Below are positions 51,759-61,313 of a stretch of DNA of 64,000 nucleotides, piece after piece. The first letter of the stretch is position 1. The number at the start of each line of letters is the position of its first letter. The notes beneath the pieces are model-generated. The model worked only from the letters and a program-made list of their open reading frames with translations. It was not told where the DNA came from and made no database searches. Source of the stretch: DATLED01 sp963750255. Its GTDB lineage: Bacteria; Actinomycetota; Acidimicrobiia; Acidimicrobiales; CADCTF01. The stretch is taken from assembly GCA_963750255.1 (NCBI GenBank), contig CAVVPZ010000008.1, positions 496,001 through 560,000 on the forward strand. Direction: 5' to 3'. The translations under genes were made by a program, and so were the position numbers.

Positions 51759-53909
51759 TCAGCCCATTCCGACGATGGGCTGGTTGAGGCGGATGTTGCC
51801 GGTCGATCCGCAGAACTGGGCGTCACCGAAGCTGAAGATCCCGCCGTCGGTGGCCACGAACCAGTAGCCCTTGCCCGACGGCGTCGCCCGCATGCCGACG
51901 ACCGGCTTGTTCAGCTTGAGCGCCCCGGTCGAGCCGAAGAACTGTGCATCGGGCCCGAAGGAGAAGATCCCGCCGTCGGCGGCCACGAACCAGTAGCCCT
52001 TGCCGGTGGGCGACGAGGACATGCCGACGATCGGTTGGTTGAGGCGGATGTCGCCGGTCGAGCCGTAGAAGGTGGCGTCGCCGAAGCTGAAGATGCCGCC
52101 GTCGCGAGCCACCAACCAGTAGCCCTTGCCCGTGGGTGTGGCGGCCATGCCGACGATGGGTTGGTTGAGCCGGATGTCGCCGGTCGACCCGAGGAACTTT
52201 GCGTCACCGAAGGCGAAGATGCCACCGTCGGAGGCGACGAGCCAGTAGCCCTTGCCGGTGGGTGTGGCGGCCATGCCGACGATGGGTTGGTTGAGCCGGA
52301 TGTCGCCCGTCGAGCCATAGAACCCCGCGTTGCCGAAGGTGAAGATGCCGCCGTCTCGGGCCACGAACTCATAGCCGCGGCGATCGGGCGACGGGGTCAT
52401 CCCGACGATGGGCTGGTTGAGGCGGATGTTGCCGGTCGACCCGAAGAAGGTCGAGTTGCCGAAGCTGAAGATCCCGCCGTCCGAGGCGACGAGCCAGTAA
52501 CCCGAGTCGCACTTGATCGGGGCGGCGTCGGTGGGTGATGACCCGAGCCGGCGGTTGTTCTTTTGATACGTCGGCCACGGCGCCGATGCCGGGGTCGGGA
52601 TGCCGTAAGCGCCCACCCGGCCGTTGCTGTTGCCGGGGTCGAAGCCGGCGGTGGCGATGACCCAGTTGCCGGCGAGGAGGCCGGCGGCCGGAGCGCTCTT
52701 GTGGGCCCAGTTGCCGGCGGCGACGCCGCTCTGGACCTCTTTGCCGGTGGCGCCGTCGAGCACGAACAACTGGCCACTGGTGCCGAGCACGACCTCGGCG
52801 TTGCCGCCCCCAGTGGTGTCGACGATGATCGGCGACGAGGGGATCTCGTCGGCCGAGCGGTAGGTCCATCGCCCACCGCCGCTCAGGAACGCATCGACAG
52901 CGCCGCCGGCGCCCTGGTAGTTGGTGCTGGCGATGAGCACGTCGTCGGCGCCGTCGCCATCGACGTCACCGATGGCCGGGCCGCCGAGGAAGGTCTGGAA
53001 GGTGGCGGACTTGGGCCAACTGGGAAGATCGCCGCCGGTGTTGGGATCGAAGGCCCAGACCTTGTTGGATGCGGTCGTGCAGCGGTCGGCCTTGCCCTGG
53101 TTACGGCAGTAGTCAGCGCCCGAACCGGTGACCACGGCGAGTCGTCCGCCGAGGGTGGCGAAACCCGCGCCACCTTGGAAGGTCTCGCTGTGGGAGCGCA
53201 CCCAACGCTGAGCGAGGGTGCCGGTCCCGTCGTATTCGAGCGAGCGGAAGTACCCGCCGACGGCTTGGCCGGGCACAGTGGCATCGCCGCCGACGAAGAT
53301 CTCGGCCCCGCCATCGCCGTCGACGTCGCGCAGCGCCGGGGCCGACCAGACCGTGTCCTGGTTGTCGAACTGGGCCATCACGCTGCAGCCGCCGTTGATG
53401 GCATAGATGCGGTCGTTGAACGCACCGAACACGACATCGTTGACGCCGTCGCCGTTGACGTCGCCGATGGCCGGCGAGTTGAAGACGCCCGACAAGCCAT
53501 CGGCCCGGCGCGGGGTGTCGAACTTGCACCGAATGGCGCCGCTGAGGTTGAGGATGGCGACACCGCCGCCCTTCGCAGTTTCGTCGCCGTAGCCGACGAC
53601 GATCTCGTCGCCGCCGTCCCCGTCGACATCGCCGACCGCAGGACTGGAGGCGATCGGCGCCCCGAGCGCAGTGGCGAACTTGGTCTGGCCCGCGGGACCG
53701 AACCCGTACAGGGTCCCGTTCATGCCGCCGACGATGACGGTGTCATTGGCGATGGCGGGCGACGACCATTGAAACTTGGCGCCAGCCACAACCTGGGAGA
53801 AGGCCGCCCCTCCGAGGGCGGCGCCGGCCGGGGCGGCGGCCCCGGCGGCCAGGCCGGCGAGGGCGGTGACGAGGGCGACAACGAGGGCGGACGACTTGCG
53901 GATCGACAC
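51759..53909 (-). CDS. Secreted FG-GAP/VCBS propeller protein with six C-terminal 42-residue repeats
   Basis: 716 residues. Signal peptide (SSALVVALVTALAGLAAGAAAPAGA). The N-terminal ~450 residues form a beta-propeller with repeated calcium-type motifs (DVDGDGGDE, DVNGDGVND, DVDGDGGAE, DVDGDGADD), typical of FG-GAP/VCBS domains. From about residue 467 there are six tandem units of pattern GYWLVASDGGIFSFGDA..xGSTGDIRLNQPIVGMxxTPTGK. Such repeats are frequent in Acidimicrobiia exported proteins. Binding or adhesion outside the cell is likely; no catalytic motif is seen. Confidence 0.85.
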   Translation of the reverse strand: MSIRKSSALVVALVTALAGLAAGAAAPAGAALGGAAFSQVVAGAKFQWSSPAIANDTVIVGGMNGTLYGFGPAGQTKFATALGAPIASSPAVGDVDGDGGDEIVVGYGDETAKGGGVAILNLSGAIRCKFDTPRRADGLSGVFNSPAIGDVNGDGVNDVVFGAFNDRIYAINGGCSVMAQFDNQDTVWSAPALRDVDGDGGAEIFVGGDATVPGQAVGGYFRSLEYDGTGTLAQRWVRSHSETFQGGAGFATLGGRLAVVTGSGADYCRNQGKADRCTTASNKVWAFDPNTGGDLPSWPKSATFQTFLGGPAIGDVDGDGADDVLIASTNYQGAGGAVDAFLSGGGRWTYRSADEIPSSPIIVDTTGGGNAEVVLGTSGQLFVLDGATGKEVQSGVAAGNWAHKSAPAAGLLAGNWVIATAGFDPGNSNGRVGAYGIPTPASAPWPTYQKNNRRLGSSPTDAAPIKCDSGYWLVASDGGIFSFGNSTFFGSTGNIRLNQPIVGMTPSPDRRGYEFVARDGGIFTFGNAGFYGSTGDIRLNQPIVGMAATPTGKGYWLVASDGGIFAFGDAKFLGSTGDIRLNQPIVGMAATPTGKGYWLVARDGGIFSFGDATFYGSTGDIRLNQPIVGMSSSPTGKGYWFVAADGGIFSFGPDAQFFGSTGALKLNKPVVGMRATPSGKGYWFVATDGGIFSFGDAQFCGSTGNIRLNQPIVGMG
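51762..52510 (-). repeat. Tandem repeat region coding six ~126-bp units
   Basis: Six in-frame copies of about 126 bp encode the GYW.V..DGGIFSFG...LNQPIVGM unit. Units 2-4 are nearly identical also at DNA level, especially the GACATCCGGCTCAACCAACC-type core, which suggests recent duplication or gene conversion. The last unit ends at the stop. Confidence 0.85.
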
Positions 53910-53981
53910 GGGTGGCTCCCTTGCTCGACATCGGGGCGCGGTGTGGCCGCGATGTCGACCACGCCGTGTCGAAACGTTATG

Positions 53982-55553
53982 TCAGGCGGCCGACTCGCCG
54001 GTGAGAATCGTTTCCAGGGTCCAGTCGGGGTGGTCGCTCTCGAGTCGCTGCACCCGGTACTCGCTCTCGAAAATGGCAAGCAACGTGCCGTCCTTGCGGA
54101 CCAGCACTCGACAACCGCCGACCCCTTTGAGCTTCGGCGCCGTCTCCGCGTCGGTCCGGCGGGCCAATTTGTGGGCCGTACGCAACAACTCGATGCGGGC
54201 GCCGAACTCGTGCTCGAGGCGGTGGGCGAACACTTCGAACTGCATCTGTCCGACGGCGGCAAGGATCGGGGTCGGGTCGCCATCGGGGTCCCGCAAGACC
54301 TGGATGACACCCTCTTGCTCCAACTGGTCGAGACCGCGGCGGAACTGCTTGTAGCGCGATGTGTCGATGGCTCGGGCGGCGGCGAACAGTTCGGGGGCAA
54401 AGGTGGGGATGGCGGGATAGCGGACAGGTTCGCCGTCGTAGAGCGTGTCGCCGATGGCCAGGTCGCTGGCGTTGACCAGGCCGATCACGTCGCCGGGGAA
54501 CGCCTCGTCGATGGTGTCGCGATCGGCCCCGAAGACGGATGCGGCGTACTTGGTGGTGAACGGCCGCCCCGACGGCTCGTGGGTGACGGTCATCCCTCGC
54601 TCGAAGCGGCCCGAGCACACCCGGACGAACGCGATGTGGTCGCGGTGGGCGGGGTTCATGTTGGCCTGGATCTTGAAGACGAAACCCGAGAACCCCGAGT
54701 CGAGCGGCCGATCGACGCCGCTCGCATCGGCCCGTGGCGACGGGGGAGGGGTGTGGTCGACGATGGCATCGAGCAGGTGGCGCACGCCGAAGTTGGTGAG
54801 CGCCGATCCGAAGAACACTGGGCTCGACGTCCCGGCCAGGAAGCTTTCGGTGTCGAGGTCGGCTCCGATTTCGGCCAACAGGTCGCTGCCCTCGACGGCC
54901 TGCTCCCAAGCGGCTCCTTCTTCGCCGGCGGCCCGTTCTGCGCCGACGATCTCCTCAGGAGCCGCCGTGGCGCCGCGCGCCGTTCGCGTGAAGCGGATGA
55001 AAGCCCCGCTGCGTCGATCGATGACGCCCCGGAAGTCGCCCGGGATGCCGACGGGCCAGGTGACCGGCGTCGGCCGCAGCTGGATCTGGTCCTCGATCTC
55101 GTCGAGGAGTTCGAGCGGGTCGCGACCGGGCCGGTCGTACTTGTTGATGAACGTGAGGATCGGGAGGTTCCGGGCCCGGCACACCTCGAACAACTTCAAC
55201 GTCTGGGCTTCGATGCCTTTGGCGACGTCGAGGACCATCACGGCTGCATCGGCGGCGGCCAGCACCCGATAGGTGTCCTCGGAAAAGTCGCGGTGGCCAG
55301 GAGTGTCGAGGAGGTTGACGACGTGGTCTCGGTAGTCGAATTGCAGCACCGTCGACGTGATCGAGATGCCTCGCTGCTGTTCCATGGCCATCCAGTCGGA
55401 CGTTGCCGACCGCCGACCTGACCTTGCCTTGACAGCCCCGGCCTCCGCCACCGCGCCCGCGTACAAGAGGAACTTCTCGGTGAGCGTTGTCTTCCCTGCG
55501 TCGGGATGACTGATGATGGCGAAGGTCCGGCGACGTTGGGCTTGCTCCTCCAC
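53982..55553 (-). CDS. prfC: Peptide chain release factor 3
   Basis: GTPase that recycles RF1/RF2 from the ribosome. 523 residues. G1 SHPDAGKTTLTEKFL, G2 region QRGISITSTV, G3 DTPGHRDFSEDT, G4 INKYDRPG, and domain II and III blocks (FRRGLDQLEQEGVIQVL and GQMQFEVFAHRLEHEF). ATG 55553. RF3 is patchily distributed in actinobacteria. It is complete and unbroken, and lies downstream of the P450 gene on the same strand. Confidence 0.94.
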   Translation of the reverse strand: MEEQAQRRRTFAIISHPDAGKTTLTEKFLLYAGAVAEAGAVKARSGRRSATSDWMAMEQQRGISITSTVLQFDYRDHVVNLLDTPGHRDFSEDTYRVLAAADAAVMVLDVAKGIEAQTLKLFEVCRARNLPILTFINKYDRPGRDPLELLDEIEDQIQLRPTPVTWPVGIPGDFRGVIDRRSGAFIRFTRTARGATAAPEEIVGAERAAGEEGAAWEQAVEGSDLLAEIGADLDTESFLAGTSSPVFFGSALTNFGVRHLLDAIVDHTPPPSPRADASGVDRPLDSGFSGFVFKIQANMNPAHRDHIAFVRVCSGRFERGMTVTHEPSGRPFTTKYAASVFGADRDTIDEAFPGDVIGLVNASDLAIGDTLYDGEPVRYPAIPTFAPELFAAARAIDTSRYKQFRRGLDQLEQEGVIQVLRDPDGDPTPILAAVGQMQFEVFAHRLEHEFGARIELLRTAHKLARRTDAETAPKLKGVGGCRVLVRKDGTLLAIFESEYRVQRLESDHPDWTLETILTGESAA

Positions 55554-55604
55554 CGGTGCGGTACCTCCGGGCCGACACCTTACGGCGTGCGGACGGCGGC
55601 CCCG

Positions 55605-56829
55605 TCAGGCCGGGCTGGATGACCAGCGACCGGGGACTCCGCAGGAGCAGCATCTGGGGATAGTCGAGTTCGTCGTCGGGGGTCACGATCTCGAAGCAGG
55701 GGACGGTCTCGAACAACATCTCGAAGGCGATGCGGGTCTCGCGTCGCGCCAGGGGGGCACCGAGGCAGTAGTGGATGCCGTGGCCGAACGACACGTGGAG
55801 GTTGTCCTCGCGTCCGACGTCGTAGGCGTCGGCGTCGGCGAAGGCGTCGGGGTCGCGGTTGCCGGCGGCCAGCATGGTGAGCACGCTGGCTCCGGCCGGG
55901 ATGACTTCATCCGCCACCTCGGTGTCCTGCTTGACGCCTCGGAACAGCATCTGCACCGGGCTGTCGTAGCGGAGCGTCTCCTCGACCGCCTTCGGGAGCA
56001 GTTCCTGGTCGGCCACCAACCGATCGAGCTGATCGGGGTTGCGGCCGAGGGCGAGGGTCATGTTGGTGATGAGACGCATCGTCGTTTCGTTGCCGGCGAT
56101 GAGCAGCAACACGCACGAGGCCACGACTTCAGCGTCGGTCATGATCTGTTCGCGGTTCGCTTCGACCATGCGACCGATGAGATCGTCGGTCGGGTTGGTC
56201 TTGCGCTGCTCGATCTGGTCGCGGAGGTAGAAGTTGAGCTCCGTGCTGAAGCCGCGCGTCGCTTCGGGATCGGATCGGCCCCGCACGTCGGTACCGGTCA
56301 CCGCCTCGGTCCAGACGCGGAACTTGGCCCCGTCTTCTCGCGGGATGCCGAGCAATTCGGCGATCACAATGGTCGGGAGGGGTGCGGCGAAGTCGGCGAC
56401 GATGTCGAAGGGTTCCCCCGCCCGGAGCGGGGAGAGCAACTCGGCGCAGATCTCGCGAACTCGCGGTTCGAGCGCGGCGATCGAACTCGGCGTGAAGGCC
56501 CGGTTGACGACCCGGCGGAGGCGCTCGTGGTCGGGCGGGTCGGTGGTGAGCATCGTCTGGGCGCTCATGAACTCCGACCCGGCCATGCCGGCGGCGTCGT
56601 CGGACCCTTCGGCCCGGGCCGGAGCCATCACGCCCGCACCCGCCGCGCCCATGCTGAACCCGGCGTGGTCGCCGTGGACCTGCCGCACGTCGTCGTAGCG
56701 GTGGACGATGTACGACCCGAAGCTTGTCTTCAGCAGACGGCCGGCCTCCCGCATCCGCTCATAGGTCGGGTACGGGTCGCGGGTCAGGCGATGCCCGAAG
56801 GGCACGAAGTCGAAATCCACCACGGTCAT
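55605..56829 (-). CDS. Cytochrome P450 (3' end obscured by an indel)
   Basis: About 407 residues from ATG 56829. Oxygen-binding I-helix LLIAGNETTM, ExxR in EETLRYDSPVQML, and the heme Cys in FGHGIHYCLGAPLARRE. Soluble bacterial class, no membrane anchor. After SLVIQPG the open frame runs on through prfC, which is not credible; one base fewer in the CCC/GGCC run gives a stop at 55605-55607, the normal P450 length. A redox partner would be needed. Substrate unknown. Confidence 0.87.
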
Positions 56830-56954
56830 GGCGGGAGCTTTCCGCGTCCTCCTGCCGGATGCAACAGATCCACGAATTTGTAACGGGACTCTGTGCCCCG
56901 CCGGGCGTTCTGGTGACGGGCAGGATGGGCGCTTCGACGTCGCCAGGAGTGACC

Positions 56955-57365
56955 GTGACCATTGCCGATCCCGCCGTCCCGATCCATCATCCCGCCCTCG
57001 AAGCGCACCGGGCCCACCGTGCCGCCGATGTGCAATTGAGGGTGGCCGATGCCATCACCGCATTCGCCGGCTCGATGCGATTCGTCTACCTGCACGCAGT
57101 GGCCTTTGCCCTGTGGATGGTGTTCGTCGAGGCCAACCCCTGGCCCAAGTTGACCCTCGTCGTGTCGCTCGAAGCCATCTTCTTGTCGACCTTCGTGATG
57201 ATCGGCCAGAACCGGCAGGCCTCGTTTCAACAGGCCAAGGCGGACCACGACTTCGTCGAGCAGGAGCAGGAACTCAAGACCAACACCGACCTGACCCGCC
57301 AGGTCCACGCCCTCGCCGTCGAGATCCATCGCCGTCTCGGACCGGAGGCGCCGCCGTCGACGTAG
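56955..57365 (+). CDS. DUF1003 family membrane protein
   Basis: About 136 residues from GTG 56955 (after AGGAG; ATG 56925 is an alternative). ITAFAGSMRFVYLHAVAFALWM is TM1, followed by EANPWPKLTLVVSLEAIFLSTFVMI and QNRQ, the DUF1003 signature, then a coiled tail (DHDFVEQEQELKTNTDLTRQ). Family members are annotated in some genomes as cyclic-nucleotide-binding or phosphatidate-related, without experimental role. It diverges from the P450. Confidence 0.85.
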   Translation: MTIADPAVPIHHPALEAHRAHRAADVQLRVADAITAFAGSMRFVYLHAVAFALWMVFVEANPWPKLTLVVSLEAIFLSTFVMIGQNRQASFQQAKADHDFVEQEQELKTNTDLTRQVHALAVEIHRRLGPEAPPST

Positions 57366-57394
57366 GGTTCGAGGATCGTCGAGGGAGGCAGGCC

Positions 57395-57838
57395 ATGAGC
57401 GTCGACGTCGTAACTGAGATCGTGATCAACCGGCCCGTCGCCGATGTCGCCGGGTACGCCGCCGACCCGAGCAACGCGCCGAGTTGGTACGACAACATCG
57501 ACTCGGTCGAGTGGAAGTCGACGCCCCCGGTGCGGGTCGGATCGTCGGTGGCGTTCGTGGCCCGCTTCCTCGGTCGTCGCCTCGAGTACACCTATGAGAT
57601 CGTCGAGTTCGAACCCGCATCCCGCTTGGTGATGCGAACCGAGGAGGGGCCGTTTCCGATGGAGACGACCTACACGTGGGAGCCGGTGGGCGAGGGTGCC
57701 ACCCGGCTGACGCTGCGCAATCGGGGTGAGCCGTCGGGTTTTTCGAAGGTAGCGGCCCCGATGATGGGCACCGCCATGCGGCGAGCCAACCGCAAGGACC
57801 TGGTCAAGCTCAAGGCGCTCCTGGAGGGCACCGCGTAG
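57395..57838 (+). CDS. SRPBCC (START/Bet v1-like) family protein
   Basis: 147 residues. The helix-grip pattern is visible: TEIVINRPVADVAGYAADP, SVEWKSTPPVRVGSSVAFVARFLGR, EYTYEIVEFEPASRLVMRT and ETTYTWEPVGEGATRLTLRN, ending in a long C-terminal helix. It binds a hydrophobic ligand or acts as a polyketide cyclase-like protein. ATG 57395 follows GGGAGG. It converges with the sensor kinase, 4 bp between stops. Confidence 0.8.
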   Translation: MSVDVVTEIVINRPVADVAGYAADPSNAPSWYDNIDSVEWKSTPPVRVGSSVAFVARFLGRRLEYTYEIVEFEPASRLVMRTEEGPFPMETTYTWEPVGEGATRLTLRNRGEPSGFSKVAAPMMGTAMRRANRKDLVKLKALLEGTA

Positions 57839-57842
57839 GCGG

Positions 57843-59534
57843 TTACCCCGTGGTCGCCGGTGGTTGGCAAAGCGGAACGTCGACGACGAAGGTTGAGCCT
57901 CGACCTACGGCGCTGTCGACGGTGAGCGTGCCGCCGTGAGCTTCGACGAATCCGAGTGCCAGCGACAGGCCGATACCGAAGCCGCCGTGCCGGCGAGTGG
58001 AGCCGGCGTCCACCTGGTGGAACCGCGGAAACACTTCGGACTGGTCCTGCTCGGCGATGCCAATCCCTTCGTCCCGCACGGCGATGACGACGCGGTCGCC
58101 GCACAGGGTCAGGCTGGCGACGATCGGCGACTCCTCATCTGAGAATTTCGCAGCGTTCGACAACAGGTTGGCCACGGCCCGCTCCATCTTCATCGGGTCA
58201 GCGCTGCCGACGACCGGATCGGGGGGTACCTCGACGCTGATCACCCGGCCCGTCTGGCCCTCTATGTTGGCCGCCCAGCGGATGAGAGAATCGCCCCAGT
58301 CGATGCTCGCTGGCCTGACCTGGAGATGACCAGCCGAGGCGACGGCCTCGTCGAGGAGACCTCCGATCAGCTCGTTGAGGTCCTGCGATCGCCGTTCGAG
58401 CGTTTCGTACAGCTCTGGCAGGCGTTCGAGCGGCACGGGGCGGTCGACTTTGACGAGCAACGAAGAGATCAACTTGATGGCGGCGGCCGGGGTGCGTAGT
58501 TCGTGGGACACGTTGGCGAGGAATTCATCCTTCTGCCGGTTCAGGCCACGGAGCTGTTCGGCCGCTTCGCGCTCGGCCCGCTGCGCGGCGGCGCTCCCCA
58601 GGGCGAGTGCGATCTGTCCCGCGACGCGATCGATTCGGCCGCGGGCGGTCTCGCCCGCGTCCCGGATCTGACTATCGGCGAGGAGGAGGACACCGATTGA
58701 CTCGCCGTGGTGGATGAGGGGGACGAAGGCCACGGAGCGCATGCCGAGCGAGACGAGGACGTGATCATCGGGCCGAACCTCCGTGATGTCGGGAACGAAC
58801 TCCGCGTTCTGTGTGCGAAAGACCCGGGCGACCGATCCACCCCCCTCGTCGTTCGGGACGCCCGACGACCCGCCGAACAGGTCGAGCACGCCGATCGGTC
58901 GGACGGCGACGGCAGCGAGGAGGCCCCCGCTGGGCACGAGCACGGCGCCGGCGTCCCAGCCGATGGCGTCGAGCGTGGCCTCGAGTCCGATGGTGGCGAG
59001 GTCGGCGTCGGCGGGCGCGCCGGTGGCAGCCTCGAGCACGGTGTGGAGGGCCCGATTCGAGCGCAGCGCCCGGCGTAGGGTCTCGCTCACGACAGCTCCG
59101 AAGTGGGCGACGAAAACGAACATCGCGATGCGGGTGAGCGTCTCGATGGCATGCCGGTGGAAGGCAGGCGCCACGATCACGGCGTCGATGACGGGTGCGA
59201 GCACCGCCATCGCGTACCGCCATTTCCCGACGAAGAACGTGGCCGTGAAGAGCACAGGAACCAAATAGACCGCCCGGTAAGGCGTGCCGGGGTCATCGGT
59301 CATCAAGACGACGAGGGCGATGACCACGCAGTAACTCGAGAGGAGGATGAACAACAGGAAGTGGTTGAGCGCACGGACGACGTTGCCGGCGCGCAGCACC
59401 ACCGAACTGAGGGCTGCGACGGCGGCGAGACCGAAGACGACGAGTCGGTGGCCCGGATCGGCCACCGCGAACGGTGCGGTGACAGCGACCGCGATCGCCC
59501 CGAGCAAGGCGAACTCCGGGATGGTGTCGCGCAT
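57843..59534 (-). CDS. Membrane-bound sensor histidine kinase with GAF domain
   Basis: 563 residues. Five or six N-terminal TM helices (about 8-150), a GAF domain (about 165-315), then a HisKA domain with phospho-acceptor His344 in NVSHELRTPAAAIKL. The ATPase domain has N-box NLLSNAAKFSDEE, G1 DEGIGIAEQD and G2 GFGIGLSLALG. No partner response regulator is adjacent. ATG 59534. The 279 bp upstream, to 59813, hold nothing recognisable. Confidence 0.92.
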   Translation of the reverse strand: MRDTIPEFALLGAIAVAVTAPFAVADPGHRLVVFGLAAVAALSSVVLRAGNVVRALNHFLLFILLSSYCVVIALVVLMTDDPGTPYRAVYLVPVLFTATFFVGKWRYAMAVLAPVIDAVIVAPAFHRHAIETLTRIAMFVFVAHFGAVVSETLRRALRSNRALHTVLEAATGAPADADLATIGLEATLDAIGWDAGAVLVPSGGLLAAVAVRPIGVLDLFGGSSGVPNDEGGGSVARVFRTQNAEFVPDITEVRPDDHVLVSLGMRSVAFVPLIHHGESIGVLLLADSQIRDAGETARGRIDRVAGQIALALGSAAAQRAEREAAEQLRGLNRQKDEFLANVSHELRTPAAAIKLISSLLVKVDRPVPLERLPELYETLERRSQDLNELIGGLLDEAVASAGHLQVRPASIDWGDSLIRWAANIEGQTGRVISVEVPPDPVVGSADPMKMERAVANLLSNAAKFSDEESPIVASLTLCGDRVVIAVRDEGIGIAEQDQSEVFPRFHQVDAGSTRRHGGFGIGLSLALGFVEAHGGTLTVDSAVGRGSTFVVDVPLCQPPATTG

Positions 59535-59813
59535 GCGCGCGCGTCGATCTGGTCGTCCTCGAACAGTGGGGCAGCCGAGGTGTCCACCCTTGTTCTATCG
59601 GCAGCAGCCGCCATAACCCCCACCTGTCTTCGCGTCGTCGCTCGCGACCGGTTCGAGAGTGCGGTCTACGCCCCGAAGGACGCACTGCGCGAGGGGCGGC
59701 GGCCGATAGCGATGCGCGACCATACGCTCATCGTCGCGCCAAGAGTCGATCGGGCGGCTCTCGCCGCGAAACGCTCGGCAGATTCTGAGGCCCGAGGGGC
59801 GTTCGCGTGCTGC

Positions 59814-61199
59814 TCAGCGGGCAACGAGCGCGGCGAGCGCAGCGGCGTCGTGACGTTCGACGTCGCGGCACGCCTCCACGAGCGCCTCGGCGCGCGGGGC
59901 ACCGAGGTGAGGCGCAACCAGATCGAATGCCTTGGCTTCGACGTCGGCGGCAGCCATCGGATGCGAGGGAAAGCCGAGCACACGGGGCACGAAGCGTCGG
60001 TGGACGGTGCCGTCGGTGAGCCACGTGGTGACCCGCGCTGACTCGGTGCGCTCGGCCCCTGGACCCGACTCCTGGACGGGATCGTGGCGGATCTCGACCC
60101 GGGCCATGACGTCGCGTACGAGCTCGTCGCCGTGGCGGCGTTCGAGCGATTGGGCCGCCACGAAGTCGAGGTGACCGTCGAGGAGGATGATTGCCGCAAG
60201 GTAGGGGAGGTTGAGGGCGGGCATCGCTGCGTCGCGGAACGCCTCCCAGCGCCCCGGGATCTCGATGACGACTCGCTCGACTTGTCCGGCGCCGATCCCG
60301 GCACTCACCAACTCGAGCAGGGCCTCGACGGCCGGCTGCGTCGGGCCGCCGACCGGATACCGCTTGAACGCAGCGACGGAGAGCGCCCGTGGCTCTTCCA
60401 GTCCGTCGACGAGCCCGTCAAGGTCGGCGTCGCCCCGCTCGTCGTCGAACGGCGCTGAGGTGAAGAAGGTGCCCGGCCGGTCGACGACATCTGCGACGCC
60501 TCGATACCCGGCTTCGACCAAGAGGACGGCGTCGACACCGTTGCGAGCGCCGAGCCCGGCGAACACGAACGACTTCTCGATGTGGCCGACGTCGAGCAGC
60601 CACTGCCACGACCCGGCGGCCTGCTGGGCGGTGAGGCTCAACACATCGGCGACCGACGTGGCCGAGAGCCCGAACAGGGCGCTGGCCGTGGCGGCGGCGC
60701 CGAAGCAGGGACCGACACCATGGTTGGCCAATCCGGCTCGTCGCAGGTTGGCGGTGCCAAGCGCTCGGGGCACCCGCACGGCGAGCTCGTAGCCGGCGAC
60801 GATCGCCCGTAGTAGCGAGGTGCCGCTGGCGCCGGTGACCTCCCCCACACCAATGGCGGTGGCGACGACCGCTGGTCCCGGCTGGACGAACACCGAAGGC
60901 ACGAAGTCGTTGATCTCGGCCCCGTGGCCGGCCATGGCCCCGGCGAACACGGCATCGGTGAGCGACGCCCGTTCCCCTGTCCCGAGGATGGTCGCCCCGG
61001 TGCCCTGTTCGAACGAAGACCCTGATCGGGCGTTGACGTAACGGCGGGCGACCACGGCAGGTTCGAGATCGCGACAGGCCACGATGGCGGCGAGGGTGTC
61101 GAGGAGGTGCAGCGATGCTCGCACCCTGATGGCCTCGGCGAGAGGCACCGACGTGGCCTCGGCGATGTACCTGCTGATCCGCTCCGTCCGGTTCTCCAC
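59814..61199 (-). CDS. MmgE/PrpD family protein
   Basis: 461 residues. SLHLLDTLAAIVACR, AGAMAGHGAEINDFVPSVFVQPG and ANHGVGPCFGAAATASALFG are typical of 2-methylcitrate dehydratase-like proteins, an iron-independent family acting on tricarboxylic acids or related compounds. As with many distant members, the substrate may differ from methylcitrate. It diverges from a carboxylesterase across a palindrome array, which suggests a shared catabolic regulon. Confidence 0.87.
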   Translation of the reverse strand: MENRTERISRYIAEATSVPLAEAIRVRASLHLLDTLAAIVACRDLEPAVVARRYVNARSGSSFEQGTGATILGTGERASLTDAVFAGAMAGHGAEINDFVPSVFVQPGPAVVATAIGVGEVTGASGTSLLRAIVAGYELAVRVPRALGTANLRRAGLANHGVGPCFGAAATASALFGLSATSVADVLSLTAQQAAGSWQWLLDVGHIEKSFVFAGLGARNGVDAVLLVEAGYRGVADVVDRPGTFFTSAPFDDERGDADLDGLVDGLEEPRALSVAAFKRYPVGGPTQPAVEALLELVSAGIGAGQVERVVIEIPGRWEAFRDAAMPALNLPYLAAIILLDGHLDFVAAQSLERRHGDELVRDVMARVEIRHDPVQESGPGAERTESARVTTWLTDGTVHRRFVPRVLGFPSHPMAAADVEAKAFDLVAPHLGAPRAEALVEACRDVERHDAAALAALVAR

Positions 61200-61254
61200 A
61201 TCTGCTCCCTGGTCGGGCCGCGCTTTGCGTCAAGCGGCCCAGTTGTGCACACTA

Positions 61255-61289
61255 TTCCATAAGAGGAACGCCGTTCCGTATGACGGAAC
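61255..61289. promoter_or_regulatory. Nested palindrome array between prpD-like and esterase genes
   Basis: TTCC-n6-GGAAC-n3-GTTCC-GTATGAC-GGAAC: four alternating half-sites. The right part, GTTCCGT-ATG-ACGGAAC (61273-61289), is a perfect 7-bp inverted repeat; GGAAC-GCC-GTTCC (61265-61277) is another. It lies in the divergent promoter region and resembles IclR/TetR-type operators with TTCCG...CGGAA symmetry. The regulator is not in the window. Confidence 0.7.
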
Positions 61290-61313
61290 AAAGTTAGGTA
61301 GGGGGCAGCGCGC

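Noticed and set aside
51762..52510. CRISPR-like array
   Set aside because: The periodic repeats are in frame, about 126 bp long, and encode a continuous protein repeat.
54955..55604. C-terminal extension of the P450 into prfC
   Set aside because: The extension is out of frame with prfC and has no P450 similarity; one base change gives a normal stop at 55605.
59535..59813. Possible small gene between the sensor kinase and the PrpD-like gene
   Set aside because: Both strands give only short arginine-rich frames without ribosome sites or recognisable motifs; I see nothing supportable.
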